Assembly (NCBI GenBank): GCA_937868025.1
Contig: CALMLJ010000055.1
Location: forward strand, 1-11,739
Source of the DNA: an uncultured Acidimicrobiaceae bacterium
Lineage (GTDB): Bacteria; Actinomycetota; Acidimicrobiia; Acidimicrobiales; Microtrichaceae
Reading direction: 5' to 3'
Length of the DNA: 11,739 bases
The translations under genes were made by a program, and so were the position numbers. Positions 6,312 through 11,739 of the stretch are shown piece after piece. Within the stretch, counting starts at the first letter, position 1. The number at the start of each line of letters is the position of its first letter. The notes beneath the pieces are model-generated. The model was given only the letters and a program-made list of their open reading frames with translations, searched no databases and was not told the origin of the DNA.

Positions 6312-6343
6312 GACCTCGATGTGGTGACAAATTCGACGAGGTC
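6312..6343. repeat. Inverted repeat overlapping the Nudix -35 region
   Basis: GACCTCG (6312-6318) and CGAGGTC (6337-6343) are exact reverse complements separated by 18 bases. The right arm touches the putative -35 hexamer of the Nudix promoter. It could be a regulator site serving either divergent gene, or chance. Confidence 0.3.
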
Positions 6344-6359
6344 GCCCCGGATCTACGCT
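6332..6359 (+). promoter_or_regulatory. Predicted leaderless promoter of the Nudix gene
   Basis: TTCGAC (6332-6337), a 16-base spacer, and TACGCT (6354-6359), followed by 7 bases and the ATG at 6367. There is no Shine-Dalgarno sequence. The placement predicts transcription starting at or next to the A of the ATG. Confidence 0.5.
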
Positions 6360-6366
6360 GCGAGAC

Positions 6367-6831
6367 ATGCCGAGAACGAGTGCCGGGCTCCTCCTCCATC
6401 GCAACCGGGACGGCGTGGAGGTGCTGCTCGTCCATCCGGGCGGACCGTTCTGGGCCCGGAAGGATGCCGGGGCCTGGTCGATTCCGAAGGGGGAGTACGA
6501 ACCGGGGGAGGACCCCGAGTCGGTCGCCCGTCGTGAGTTCCGGGAAGAGCTCGGCGCCGACGTGCCCACCGGCGAGTTGATGCCGTTGGGCGAGGTCCGT
6601 CAGGCGGGAGGCAAGCGTGTGGTCGCGTGGGCGCTGCGCGGGGACCTCGACGTGTCGACGATCGTGAGCAACACGTTCGAGATGGAGTGGCCGCCGAAGT
6701 CGGGGCGGATGGCGACGTTTCCCGAGGTCGACCGGGCCGAGTGGTTCTCGATCGAGGTCGCCCGTGAGCGGATCCTGGCCGGCCAGGTGGGGCTGCTCGA
6801 TCGCCTGGGCGACGAGCTGTCGGCTCGGTGA
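6367..6831 (+). CDS. Nudix hydrolase
   Basis: A 154-residue cytoplasmic single-domain Nudix protein that should hydrolyse a nucleoside diphosphate linked to another group, using Mg2+ or Mn2+. The Nudix box (GX5EX7REUXEEXGU) is complete: G42, E48, R56, E57, E60, E61, G63. It is preceded by FWARKDAGAWSIPKGEY (28-44). The N-terminal SAGLLLHRNRDGVEVLLVHPGG (5-26) is the usual first hairpin. The substrate cannot be told; nucleotide-pool sanitation or dinucleoside polyphosphate cleavage are both possible. It diverges from the crystallin-like gene across 127 bp and ends 4 bp from the convergent phosphatase stop. Confidence 0.93.
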   Translation: MPRTSAGLLLHRNRDGVEVLLVHPGGPFWARKDAGAWSIPKGEYEPGEDPESVARREFREELGADVPTGELMPLGEVRQAGGKRVVAWALRGDLDVSTIVSNTFEMEWPPKSGRMATFPEVDRAEWFSIEVARERILAGQVGLLDRLGDELSAR

Positions 6832-6835
6832 GCGG

Positions 6836-8290
6836 TCAGGCCGGTGCAGCAGCGACGCTCAGGTGACGCGCGCCTGCGTGGGAGTTGAACCCTGCGAGCC
6901 AGCGTTCCGCGGGCAGGTTGGGGACTCGCTTCAGCGCGTCGTCGAACCCGTAGAAGTCGGTCTGCATCAGGCTCGGGGTGAGGGTCATCACGGCGTAGCC
7001 GCGGCTGACGCCGTTGGTGTAGCGGACCTGTGATCCGATGGTCGCGTCGGTCGTGCCGGACGACGTGATCGATCCGACGGTGAACTCGACCGCGGTCGAC
7101 CCGGCCCCGGTGGTTGCGTTGTAGGTCGACGGGGTGCGCGCGATGTCGAGGGCGCGGAACTTGTGGAAGTCGCCGCTGGCGACGACGAGATTGCCGGCGG
7201 GTGCCGAGAGGAACCGGTCGAGGACCCGGTTGCGGTCGCGATTGCCGTATCCCTCGCCGGTCATGCTGGGGGTGATCGAGCCGAACGGTGACTGGGTGCC
7301 GAGCACCAGCCAGGTGGCGGTGTTGGTGGAGATCGTGCTGTCCAGCCAGTCGAACTGAGCCCGACCGAGGTAGAGGTCGCCGTCGTCGGCCTGCGGCGCG
7401 ATGAACCGACGTTGGCGGTCAGCGAGGACCAGTGTCGCGAGATTGCCGTAGCGGACGGTCCGGTAGGCGAGGTCGTTCTCGACCCGGGTCGGCATCCACT
7501 CGGCGTGGGCCCGCAGCGCGGCTGCGACCCGCGTTGTCCAGAGTCCCTCGGTGGCCGGCTGGTGGTTGTTGGCCCCGCCGACGAAGGGGTCGTTGGCGAA
7601 TTCGTGGTCGTCCCAGATGCAGATGACGGGGTGCTGGCGGTGCATCTCGGCCAGGTCGGCGTCACGGCGGTGCCAGGCGTACCGGCGCCGGTAGTCCGCG
7701 AGCGTGACGGCCTCGGTCGTGGGGTCGACGGTTCGGGTGCCGGACCCGAGCTCGTAGATGTAGTCGCCGAGATGCACGATGGCATCGAGATCGGCGCGGT
7801 TCGCAAGGTGTCGATAGCCGTGGAAGTAGCCCTCGGCGTAGTTCGAGCACGACGCAAAGCCGAGACGAAGTCGCGCCACCGAGCCCGACGGTGCGGTGCG
7901 CGTTCGGCCGACGGGGGAGCGGCCGGCGGCCGACGTGAAGCGGTACCAGTAGGTCGTACCGGGCGCGAGCCCGCCGGGGATCACCTTCACGGTCCAGTCG
8001 CGGGATGGGTCCGCGTTGGCGGTGCCCGAGGCGGCGTTCTGGGCGAAGTTCGGATCGGTGGAGATCTCCCAGGTGACCGGGATCGGGGTGGTCGAGCCGG
8101 CGACCGGCTCGTGGCGGGTCCAGAGCACCACCGATGTGGAATCCGGATCGCCGGAGGCGACACCGTGGAGGTACGACGCGGTCGAGGGCCCGGTGCCGTT
8201 CTCGGGGACGCAGCCCACGAGTCCGGGCAGCACGAGCCCACCTCCGGCCAGTGCGGTTCCCTGCAAGAACGCTCGACGTGTGACACTCAT
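6836..8290 (-). CDS. phoD: PhoD-type alkaline phosphatase / phosphodiesterase, Tat-exported
   Basis: A 484-residue metallophosphatase of the PhoD family. The N-terminus carries a twin-arginine motif (TRRAFLQG, residues 4-11), a hydrophobic stretch and a lipobox LVGC (24-27), so it is probably folded before Tat export and then anchored by lipidation at C27. Residues about 38-134 are the PhoD N-terminal beta-sandwich (SYLHGVASGDPDSTSVVLWTR). The catalytic domain follows: FASCSNY with C148, VHLGDYIYE with D176, WDDHEFAND with D227/D228/H229, and SGDFHKF with D374 and H376. The known role is release of phosphate from extracellular phosphodiesters or monoesters. The frame continues upstream past the start, but the Tat signal and GGGGAG 6 bases before the ATG fix the start at 8290. 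A TACCCT -10 candidate lies about 20 bases before the RBS. I see no clear Pho box. Confidence 0.95.
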   Translation of the reverse strand: MSVTRRAFLQGTALAGGGLVLPGLVGCVPENGTGPSTASYLHGVASGDPDSTSVVLWTRHEPVAGSTTPIPVTWEISTDPNFAQNAASGTANADPSRDWTVKVIPGGLAPGTTYWYRFTSAAGRSPVGRTRTAPSGSVARLRLGFASCSNYAEGYFHGYRHLANRADLDAIVHLGDYIYELGSGTRTVDPTTEAVTLADYRRRYAWHRRDADLAEMHRQHPVICIWDDHEFANDPFVGGANNHQPATEGLWTTRVAAALRAHAEWMPTRVENDLAYRTVRYGNLATLVLADRQRRFIAPQADDGDLYLGRAQFDWLDSTISTNTATWLVLGTQSPFGSITPSMTGEGYGNRDRNRVLDRFLSAPAGNLVVASGDFHKFRALDIARTPSTYNATTGAGSTAVEFTVGSITSSGTTDATIGSQVRYTNGVSRGYAVMTLTPSLMQTDFYGFDDALKRVPNLPAERWLAGFNSHAGARHLSVAAAPA

Positions 8291-8317
8291 CCCGGGCTCC
8301 CCAGCTCGCTGTCGCTC

Positions 8318-8323
8318 AGGGTA
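8318..8323 (-). promoter_or_regulatory. Candidate -10 element for the PhoD-type gene
   Basis: TACCCT on the minus strand, predicting a 5' leader of about 20 bases that contains the Shine-Dalgarno GGGGAG (plus-strand 8297-8302). No convincing -35 is visible. Confidence 0.35.
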
Positions 8324-8407
8324 CCGAGGGTCCCCCATGCTGGCGACTCCGTGACAGCGCCGCAGGTCCCGTCGCGATCGCCGTGGGTCGCGTGGGAAGC
8401 TGGGCGG

Positions 8408-9697
8408 ATGCCACGGACGGGAGGATCGGACACTGCGGTCGCGTCGCGACCGTCCTCGTTCGCCCCGCTGCGGCACCGTCAGTACCGGCTGGTCTGGACC
8501 GGGTCGCTGGTGTCGAACGTCGGTACCTGGATGCAGGCGGCAGCCCTCGGGTACTACACGGCACACCTCACCAAGAGCGCCGGGTGGTCGGCGGTCGTTG
8601 CCGCCGGCGAGTTCGCCCCGACGGCGCTGCTCGGCCCGTTCGGCGGAGCGATCGCGGACCGTTTCGCCCGACGCACGGTGTTCCTCACGTCGACGCTGGT
8701 GCAGGCGGTCCTCGCCGTCGCGCTCACGTGGGGCATGGTCGTCGGCCAGCCCGGCGCGCCCGTGCTGGCCCTGTTCGCGTTGGCGAACGGGTGTGTGTTC
8801 GCGCTCGGGTTCCCCGCGTACGCGGCGATCCTGCCGGAGCTGGTGCCGAAGGAGGAGATCGGAGCGGCGGTCGGGTTGAGCTCGGCAGCGTGGAACCTGG
8901 GGCGGATCGCCGGCCCGCTCGCCGGCACGTTGCTCTATCAACAGGCCGGAATCGCGTGGGTGCTGGGCGTCAATGCAGTGAGCTTCCTCGCGGTCGTCGC
9001 CGTCCTGCTCACGCTGCGGGTACCTGATCAGGCGCGCTCGACGGGGCCGATGTTGGCTGCGATCCGTGAGGGGTTCGCGTTCGTGCGGGCGCAGCCCGGT
9101 CTGCGGGTGACCGCCCAGGCGTTGTGCCTCAACGCCCTCTTCGTCGCCCCGTTCATCGGGCTGATCCCGGCGATGGTCGAAAAGGAGCTCGGTGGCGGCA
9201 AGCGGGCGGTGGGCTGGCTGATCACGGGCCAGGGCATCGGAGCCGTGATCACGGGCTTCGTGTTCGGGCGGTTGTCGGAGACGTTCGGTGTCCGGCGCGT
9301 CATGGTGGCGTCACTCGTCGGGGGTCCGGTGGCGCTCGTGGCCTACGGTCTCAGCCCGTCGTGGCCGTGGGCGTTCGTCGCGATCATCGGATGCGGGGCG
9401 TGTTACTTCGCAGCACTGTCGAGCTTCTCGACCGTCGCCAACCTGTTGGCGCCGTCCGACCTGCGCGGCCGAGTGTTGTCGCTCAACCAGGTGATCCTGG
9501 GCACGGTGTACGCCATCTCGCTCAACATCGAGGGCCAGCTGGGCGACCGGATCGGCCTCCGGGAGGTGACGGTGGGCGGTGCGCTCGCCAGTCTGGTGGT
9601 GCTCTTGGCCGTGCGCCTTGTTCGCCCCGGCTCGACGGCGGTGCTCGATCCGGCAGACGAGGCCATCGTGGCGAGCCCCGACCCGTCGCCGGCGTGA
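8408..9697 (+). CDS. MFS transporter, probable drug/metabolite exporter (EntS/DHA3-like)
   Basis: A 429-residue inner-membrane protein with about 12 hydrophobic segments, a normal MFS length. The N-terminal FAPLRHRQYRLVWTGSLVSNVGTWMQ (18-43) is typical of EntS-like exporters. Motif A in the loop after helix 2 is GGAIADRFARR (79-89). The second half has the related loop GRLSETFGVRR and a late DLRGRVLSLNQ. These exporters use the proton gradient to expel siderophores or drugs; the substrate here is unknown. The frame is open back to 7412, but that stretch is antisense to the phosphatase gene and has no transporter character; the start at 8408 gives the expected N-terminus. GAAGCT 6 bases before the ATG is a weak -10 match. 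Its stop overlaps a possible ATG of the next gene (TGATG at 9695). Confidence 0.92.
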   Translation: MPRTGGSDTAVASRPSSFAPLRHRQYRLVWTGSLVSNVGTWMQAAALGYYTAHLTKSAGWSAVVAAGEFAPTALLGPFGGAIADRFARRTVFLTSTLVQAVLAVALTWGMVVGQPGAPVLALFALANGCVFALGFPAYAAILPELVPKEEIGAAVGLSSAAWNLGRIAGPLAGTLLYQQAGIAWVLGVNAVSFLAVVAVLLTLRVPDQARSTGPMLAAIREGFAFVRAQPGLRVTAQALCLNALFVAPFIGLIPAMVEKELGGGKRAVGWLITGQGIGAVITGFVFGRLSETFGVRRVMVASLVGGPVALVAYGLSPSWPWAFVAIIGCGACYFAALSSFSTVANLLAPSDLRGRVLSLNQVILGTVYAISLNIEGQLGDRIGLREVTVGGALASLVVLLAVRLVRPGSTAVLDPADEAIVASPDPSPA

Positions 9698-9750
9698 TGG
9701 TGGCCATGACCCATGGCTTGACCAGTGCGGCGCGTGGCACGCTCGTGGGG

Positions 9751-10194
9751 GTGACGAGCGGTTCGGGGTCGGAGCAGTACCTGCGAGATCTGGTGTTGCT
9801 GCGACGCGTTCGCGATCGCATCGACCGCGACTTCGCCGAGCCACTCGACGTCGACGCCCTCGCTCGGGGCGTGAACATGTCGGCCGGCCACCTCAGCCGC
9901 CAGTTCAAACAGGCCTACGGCGAGCCTCCGTACAGCTACCTCATGACCCGCCGCATCGAACGGGCGATGACACTCTTGCGGCGCGGCGACCTGAACGTGA
10001 CCGACGTCTGCTTCGCCGTCGGGTTCTCGTCGCTCGGGACGTTCAGCACCCGGTTCACGGAACTGGTCGGGGTGTCTCCCAGCGTCTATCGCAGCGAGGC
10101 GGCGCAGGCCACCGCCGGCATGCCGTCGTGCGTGGCGAAGCGGGTCACCAAACCGGTCAGGAATCGAGAAGCGCCCATGCCGGCCCGTCCGTAG
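9751..10194 (+). CDS. AraC-family transcriptional regulator (HTH-only)
   Basis: A 147-residue regulator made almost only of the AraC DNA-binding domain, with two helix-turn-helix units: LDVDALARGVNMSAGHLSRQF (about 32-52) and VTDVCFAVGFSSLGTFSTRF (about 83-102), followed by the family signature VGVSPSVYR. There is no sensor domain, so a signal would have to come from another protein or from its abundance. The C-terminal tail (TAGMPSCVAKRVTKPVRNREAP) is a conserved-looking extension I associate with actinobacterial AraC proteins encoded next to VOC genes. The start is uncertain: GTG 9751 gives the usual N-terminus and has CACGCT 7 bases upstream; ATG 9697, overlapping the MFS stop, or ATG 9706 would add 18 or 15 residues. 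It probably controls the adjoining genes. Confidence 0.9.
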   Translation: MTSGSGSEQYLRDLVLLRRVRDRIDRDFAEPLDVDALARGVNMSAGHLSRQFKQAYGEPPYSYLMTRRIERAMTLLRRGDLNVTDVCFAVGFSSLGTFSTRFTELVGVSPSVYRSEAAQATAGMPSCVAKRVTKPVRNREAPMPARP

Positions 10195-10197
10195 CGT
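10192..10197 (+). promoter_or_regulatory. Predicted leaderless -10 of the VOC gene, overlapping the AraC stop
   Basis: TAGCGT, whose first three bases are the AraC stop codon, followed by exactly 7 bases and the ATG at 10205. There is no Shine-Dalgarno sequence. The hexamer is identical to the one before the hydrolase at 1208. No clear -35 is visible. Confidence 0.45.
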
Positions 10198-10204
10198 TGC
10201 CCCC

Positions 10205-10615
10205 ATGGACATCACCATTCACACGAGCTTCCTCCCGCACACCGATCCCGAGGCGTCCCTCACCTTCTATCGCGACACCCTCGGGTTCGAGGTGCGCAAC
10301 GACGTCGGATACGAGGGCATGCGCTGGATCACCGTCGGTCCCGTCGGCCAGCCCGACACCAACATCGTGCTGGCGCCCCCGGCCGCCGATCCGGGCATCA
10401 CCGATGATGAGCGTCGCACGATCAACGAGATGATGGCGAAGGGCACCTACGGGATGCTGCTGCTCGCGACCGACGACCTCGACGGCGCGTTCGCCAAGGT
10501 GAAGGCGGCGGGCAACGTCGAGATCGTCGAGGAGCCGACCGACCAGCCGTACGGCGTGCGCGACTGCTCGGTGCGCGACCCCTCCGGCAACATGATCAAG
10601 ATCCAGCAGCGCTGA
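10205..10615 (+). CDS. VOC superfamily (glyoxalase/bleomycin-resistance fold) protein
   Basis: A 136-residue protein with two beta-alpha-beta-beta-beta modules. The first is MDITIHTSFLPHTDPEASLTFYRDTLGFEVRND (1-33) and the second starts at MLLLATDDLDGAFAKV (84-99), ending with GVRDCSVRDPSGNMIKIQQ (117-135). H6 may be a metal ligand. The last strand has Q where many VOC enzymes place a metal-binding glutamate, so the site may be altered or the protein may bind rather than convert its ligand. VOC members include glyoxalases, ring-cleaving dioxygenases and antibiotic-binding proteins; which applies is unknown. It starts 10 bases after the AraC stop, a pairing common in actinobacteria, and is probably co-transcribed with it or under its control. 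Confidence 0.92.
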   Translation: MDITIHTSFLPHTDPEASLTFYRDTLGFEVRNDVGYEGMRWITVGPVGQPDTNIVLAPPAADPGITDDERRTINEMMAKGTYGMLLLATDDLDGAFAKVKAAGNVEIVEEPTDQPYGVRDCSVRDPSGNMIKIQQR

Positions 10616-10626
10616 GGCGGGCGCTG
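10607..10626 (+). promoter_or_regulatory. Hairpin at the VOC / PNPOx junction
   Basis: CAGCGC (10607-10612) pairs with GCGCTG (10621-10626) around the 8-base loop TGAGGCGG. The loop holds both the VOC stop codon (10613-10615) and the likely Shine-Dalgarno GAGG (10614-10617); the last stem base is the first base of the next gene's GTG. A role in setting downstream translation is possible but unproven. Confidence 0.35.
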
Positions 10627-11078
10627 TGTCCGCTGCTCCCCGAACCCGCGAACAGCGTCGCCGGGACACCGAGGAACGCCTCGGAGCCGACGTCGACCTG
10701 TGGGTCGCCACGGCGTTCGAGGACGGAACGCCGTACCTCGTGCCGCTGTCGTTCGAATGGGACGGGGAGACGTTGCTGTTGGCCACCGCCGCCACCAGCC
10801 CGACCGGGTCGAACCTCGCGGCGAGTGGGCAGGTCCGACTCGGGTTGGGTTCCACCCGTGACGTGACGATCATCGAGGGCGACGTCGAGACGCTTGGGAT
10901 CGACACACTCGCTGCGGACCGTGCCGACCGGTTCGCGACGAGGACGGGGTTCGACCCACGGCGGCCGGACTCGCCCCACCGCTGGTTCCGCGTGACGCCC
11001 CGCCGGATCCAGGCGTGGCGCGAGGAGAACGAGCTGGCCGACCGCGACCTCATGCGTGACGGCTGCTGGCTGGCCTGA
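10626..11078 (+). CDS. PNPOx-like split-barrel flavin/F420-binding protein
   Basis: A 150-residue protein of the pyridoxamine 5'-phosphate oxidase-related split-barrel superfamily. Typical features are DLWVATAFEDGTPYLVPLSFEWDGETLLLATAATSPTGSNL (24-64), giving the first barrel strands and the phosphate-binding Ser/Thr loop, then GQVRLGLGSTRDVTIIEGDVE (68-88), and the tail RVTPRRIQAWREENELADRDLMRDG (122-146). Such proteins bind FMN, F420 or haem; the cofactor here cannot be told, and true pyridoxine metabolism is unlikely given the divergence and short length. The GTG start has GAGG 8 bases upstream and lies 10 bases after the VOC stop, so the two probably share an mRNA. Confidence 0.87.
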   Translation: MSAAPRTREQRRRDTEERLGADVDLWVATAFEDGTPYLVPLSFEWDGETLLLATAATSPTGSNLAASGQVRLGLGSTRDVTIIEGDVETLGIDTLAADRADRFATRTGFDPRRPDSPHRWFRVTPRRIQAWREENELADRDLMRDGCWLA

Positions 11079-11104
11079 CCGCCCGCCCGGCGCCACGGCC
11101 GCTG

Positions 11105-11131
11105 CGCGAAACTGCTGGCCCGCGTTTCGCG
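11105..11131. repeat. Inverted repeat upstream of the UvrA-like gene
   Basis: CGCGAAAC (11105-11112) and GTTTCGCG (11124-11131) are exact 8-base reverse complements with an 11-base spacer, in the 84-bp gap between the PNPOx-like stop and the UvrA-like start. There is no U-tract after it. It could be a regulator operator or a weak terminator of the preceding unit. Confidence 0.45.
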
Positions 11132-11162
11132 GTCCGGCCGACAGATGGAGAGACGTAGAACC

Positions 11163-11739
11163 ATGGCGACGAAGTCCCAGCAGCCGGCCGGAACGCCGCA
11201 CATCGCCGACACTCACGACCTGATCCGAGTGCAGGGTGCACGGGTCAACAACTTGAAGGACGTCAGCGTCGAGATCCCCAAGCGGCGGCTCACCGTCTTC
11301 ACAGGGGTGTCCGGCTCGGGCAAGAGTTCGCTCGTCTTCGGCACGATCGCGGCCGAGTCGCAGCGAATGATCAACGAGACCTACAGCTCGTTCGTGCAGG
11401 GGTTCATGCCGTCGATGGCCCGGCCCGACGTCGACGTGCTCGACGGGCTCACGACGGCGATCCTCGTCGACCAGGAGCGAATGGGCGCCAACATCCGGTC
11501 GACGGTGGGCACGGCGACCGACGCCAATGCGATGTTGCGGATCCTGTTCAGCCGGCTCGGCGATCCCCACATCGGGTCGCCGCAGGCGTACTCGTTCAAC
11601 GTGCCGTCGGTGAGCGGGGGCGGGGCGATCACCTACGAGAAGGGTGGGAAGACCGTCCGCCAGAAGGAGAGCTTCTCCATCACCGGCGGCATGTGTCCCC
11701 GGTGCGACGGCCGGGGGTCGGTGAGCGACTTCGACCTGA
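11163..11739 (+). CDS. UvrA-like ABC ATPase (divergent paralog), N-terminal part
   Basis: The first 192 residues are visible; the gene runs off the right edge. LIRVQGARVNNLKDVSVEIPKRRL (20-43) leads to Walker A GVSGSGKSS (48-56), the UvrA form. The following INETYSSFVQGFMPSMARPDVDVLDGLTTAILVDQ (70-104) is the counterpart of UvrA's SYARQFL region, but differs from housekeeping UvrA and passes straight to RSTVGTATDANAMLRILFSRLG (112-133) and SFNVP (144-148), consistent with the shorter paralogs linked to drug resistance. CPRC at 178-181 begins a zinc site. Canonical UvrA recognises DNA damage for excision; the paralogs may remove drugs from DNA or lack a repair role. GGAG lies 12 bases before the ATG, a long spacing, and an 8-bp inverted repeat lies 31 bp upstream. 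Confidence 0.88.
   Translation, partial: MATKSQQPAGTPHIADTHDLIRVQGARVNNLKDVSVEIPKRRLTVFTGVSGSGKSSLVFGTIAAESQRMINETYSSFVQGFMPSMARPDVDVLDGLTTAILVDQERMGANIRSTVGTATDANAMLRILFSRLGDPHIGSPQAYSFNVPSVSGGGAITYEKGGKTVRQKESFSITGGMCPRCDGRGSVSDFDL

Noticed and set aside
7412..8407. In-frame open extension upstream of the MFS start, giving a 761-residue reading frame
   Set aside because: It is antisense to the well-supported PhoD-type gene, its translation is Gly/Arg/Val-rich with no domain, and the MFS N-terminus fits 8408.
8291..8941. Upstream in-frame extension of the PhoD-type gene
   Set aside because: It is antisense to the MFS gene, and the Tat signal with a good Shine-Dalgarno fixes the start at 8290.
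9124..9696. Upstream in-frame extension of the AraC gene
   Set aside because: It lies within the MFS gene in another frame and is Arg/Gly-rich with no domain.
9718..9746. TTGACC with GCTCGT at 17 bases as a promoter for the AraC gene
   Set aside because: The -10 is too far from TAnnnT; I could not separate it from chance, so it is not listed as a promoter.

Overview
This is a GC-rich, tightly packed chromosomal segment from a bacterium that looks like an actinobacterium. Four things point that way: strong G/C preference at third codon positions; several genes with no Shine-Dalgarno sequence but a TAnnnT hexamer 6-7 bases before the start codon (the leaderless pattern common in actinobacteria); a RecQ with a phosphoribosyltransferase-like tail; and an AraC/VOC gene pair of a kind I know from actinobacteria. 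An Acidimicrobiia (Ilumatobacter-like) source is possible, but this is an impression, not a demonstration. I see no tRNA, rRNA, CRISPR array, transposase or phage gene. All annotated genes look intact except the two cut by the window ends.

Layout. (1) 1-1197, minus strand: the N-terminal part of a secreted GH5-like glycoside hydrolase lipoprotein, preceded by a short-chain dehydrogenase whose stop codon overlaps the lipoprotein start (TGATG). (2) 1220-2050, plus strand: an alpha/beta hydrolase that diverges from the dehydrogenase across only 22 bp, where two opposing -10 hexamers overlap on a shared TA. (3) 2123-4171, plus strand: a RecQ-family helicase with a ComF-like C-terminal region. (4) 4190-6239, minus strand: in transcription order, a secreted two-motif beta/gamma-crystallin-like protein, an ECF sigma factor, and a membrane-anchored putative anti-sigma factor overlapping the sigma gene by 8 bp. 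(5) 6367-6831, plus strand: a Nudix hydrolase, divergent from the crystallin-like gene and convergent with the next gene. (6) 6836-8290, minus strand: a PhoD-type phosphatase with a Tat signal and a lipobox. (7) 8408-11078, plus strand: an MFS exporter, an HTH-only AraC regulator, a VOC (glyoxalase-fold) protein and a PNPOx-like split-barrel protein. (8) 11163 to the end, plus strand: the first 192 residues of a UvrA-like ABC ATPase of the divergent paralog type.

How they may work together. The sigma and anti-sigma genes form a normal signalling pair. The crystallin-like gene directly upstream in the same orientation may be part of that unit or a target of it: related GAACC-containing inverted repeats lie 30-50 bp before both the crystallin-like and the sigma start codons. 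The run MFS, AraC, VOC, PNPOx and UvrA-like resembles a small-molecule stress or resistance neighbourhood, but this rests on family identities and adjacency only. No single wholly new system is evident. The best leads are the compact bidirectional leaderless promoter, the ECF/crystallin arrangement, the RecQ-ComF-like fusion, and hairpins that carry stop codons in their loops.
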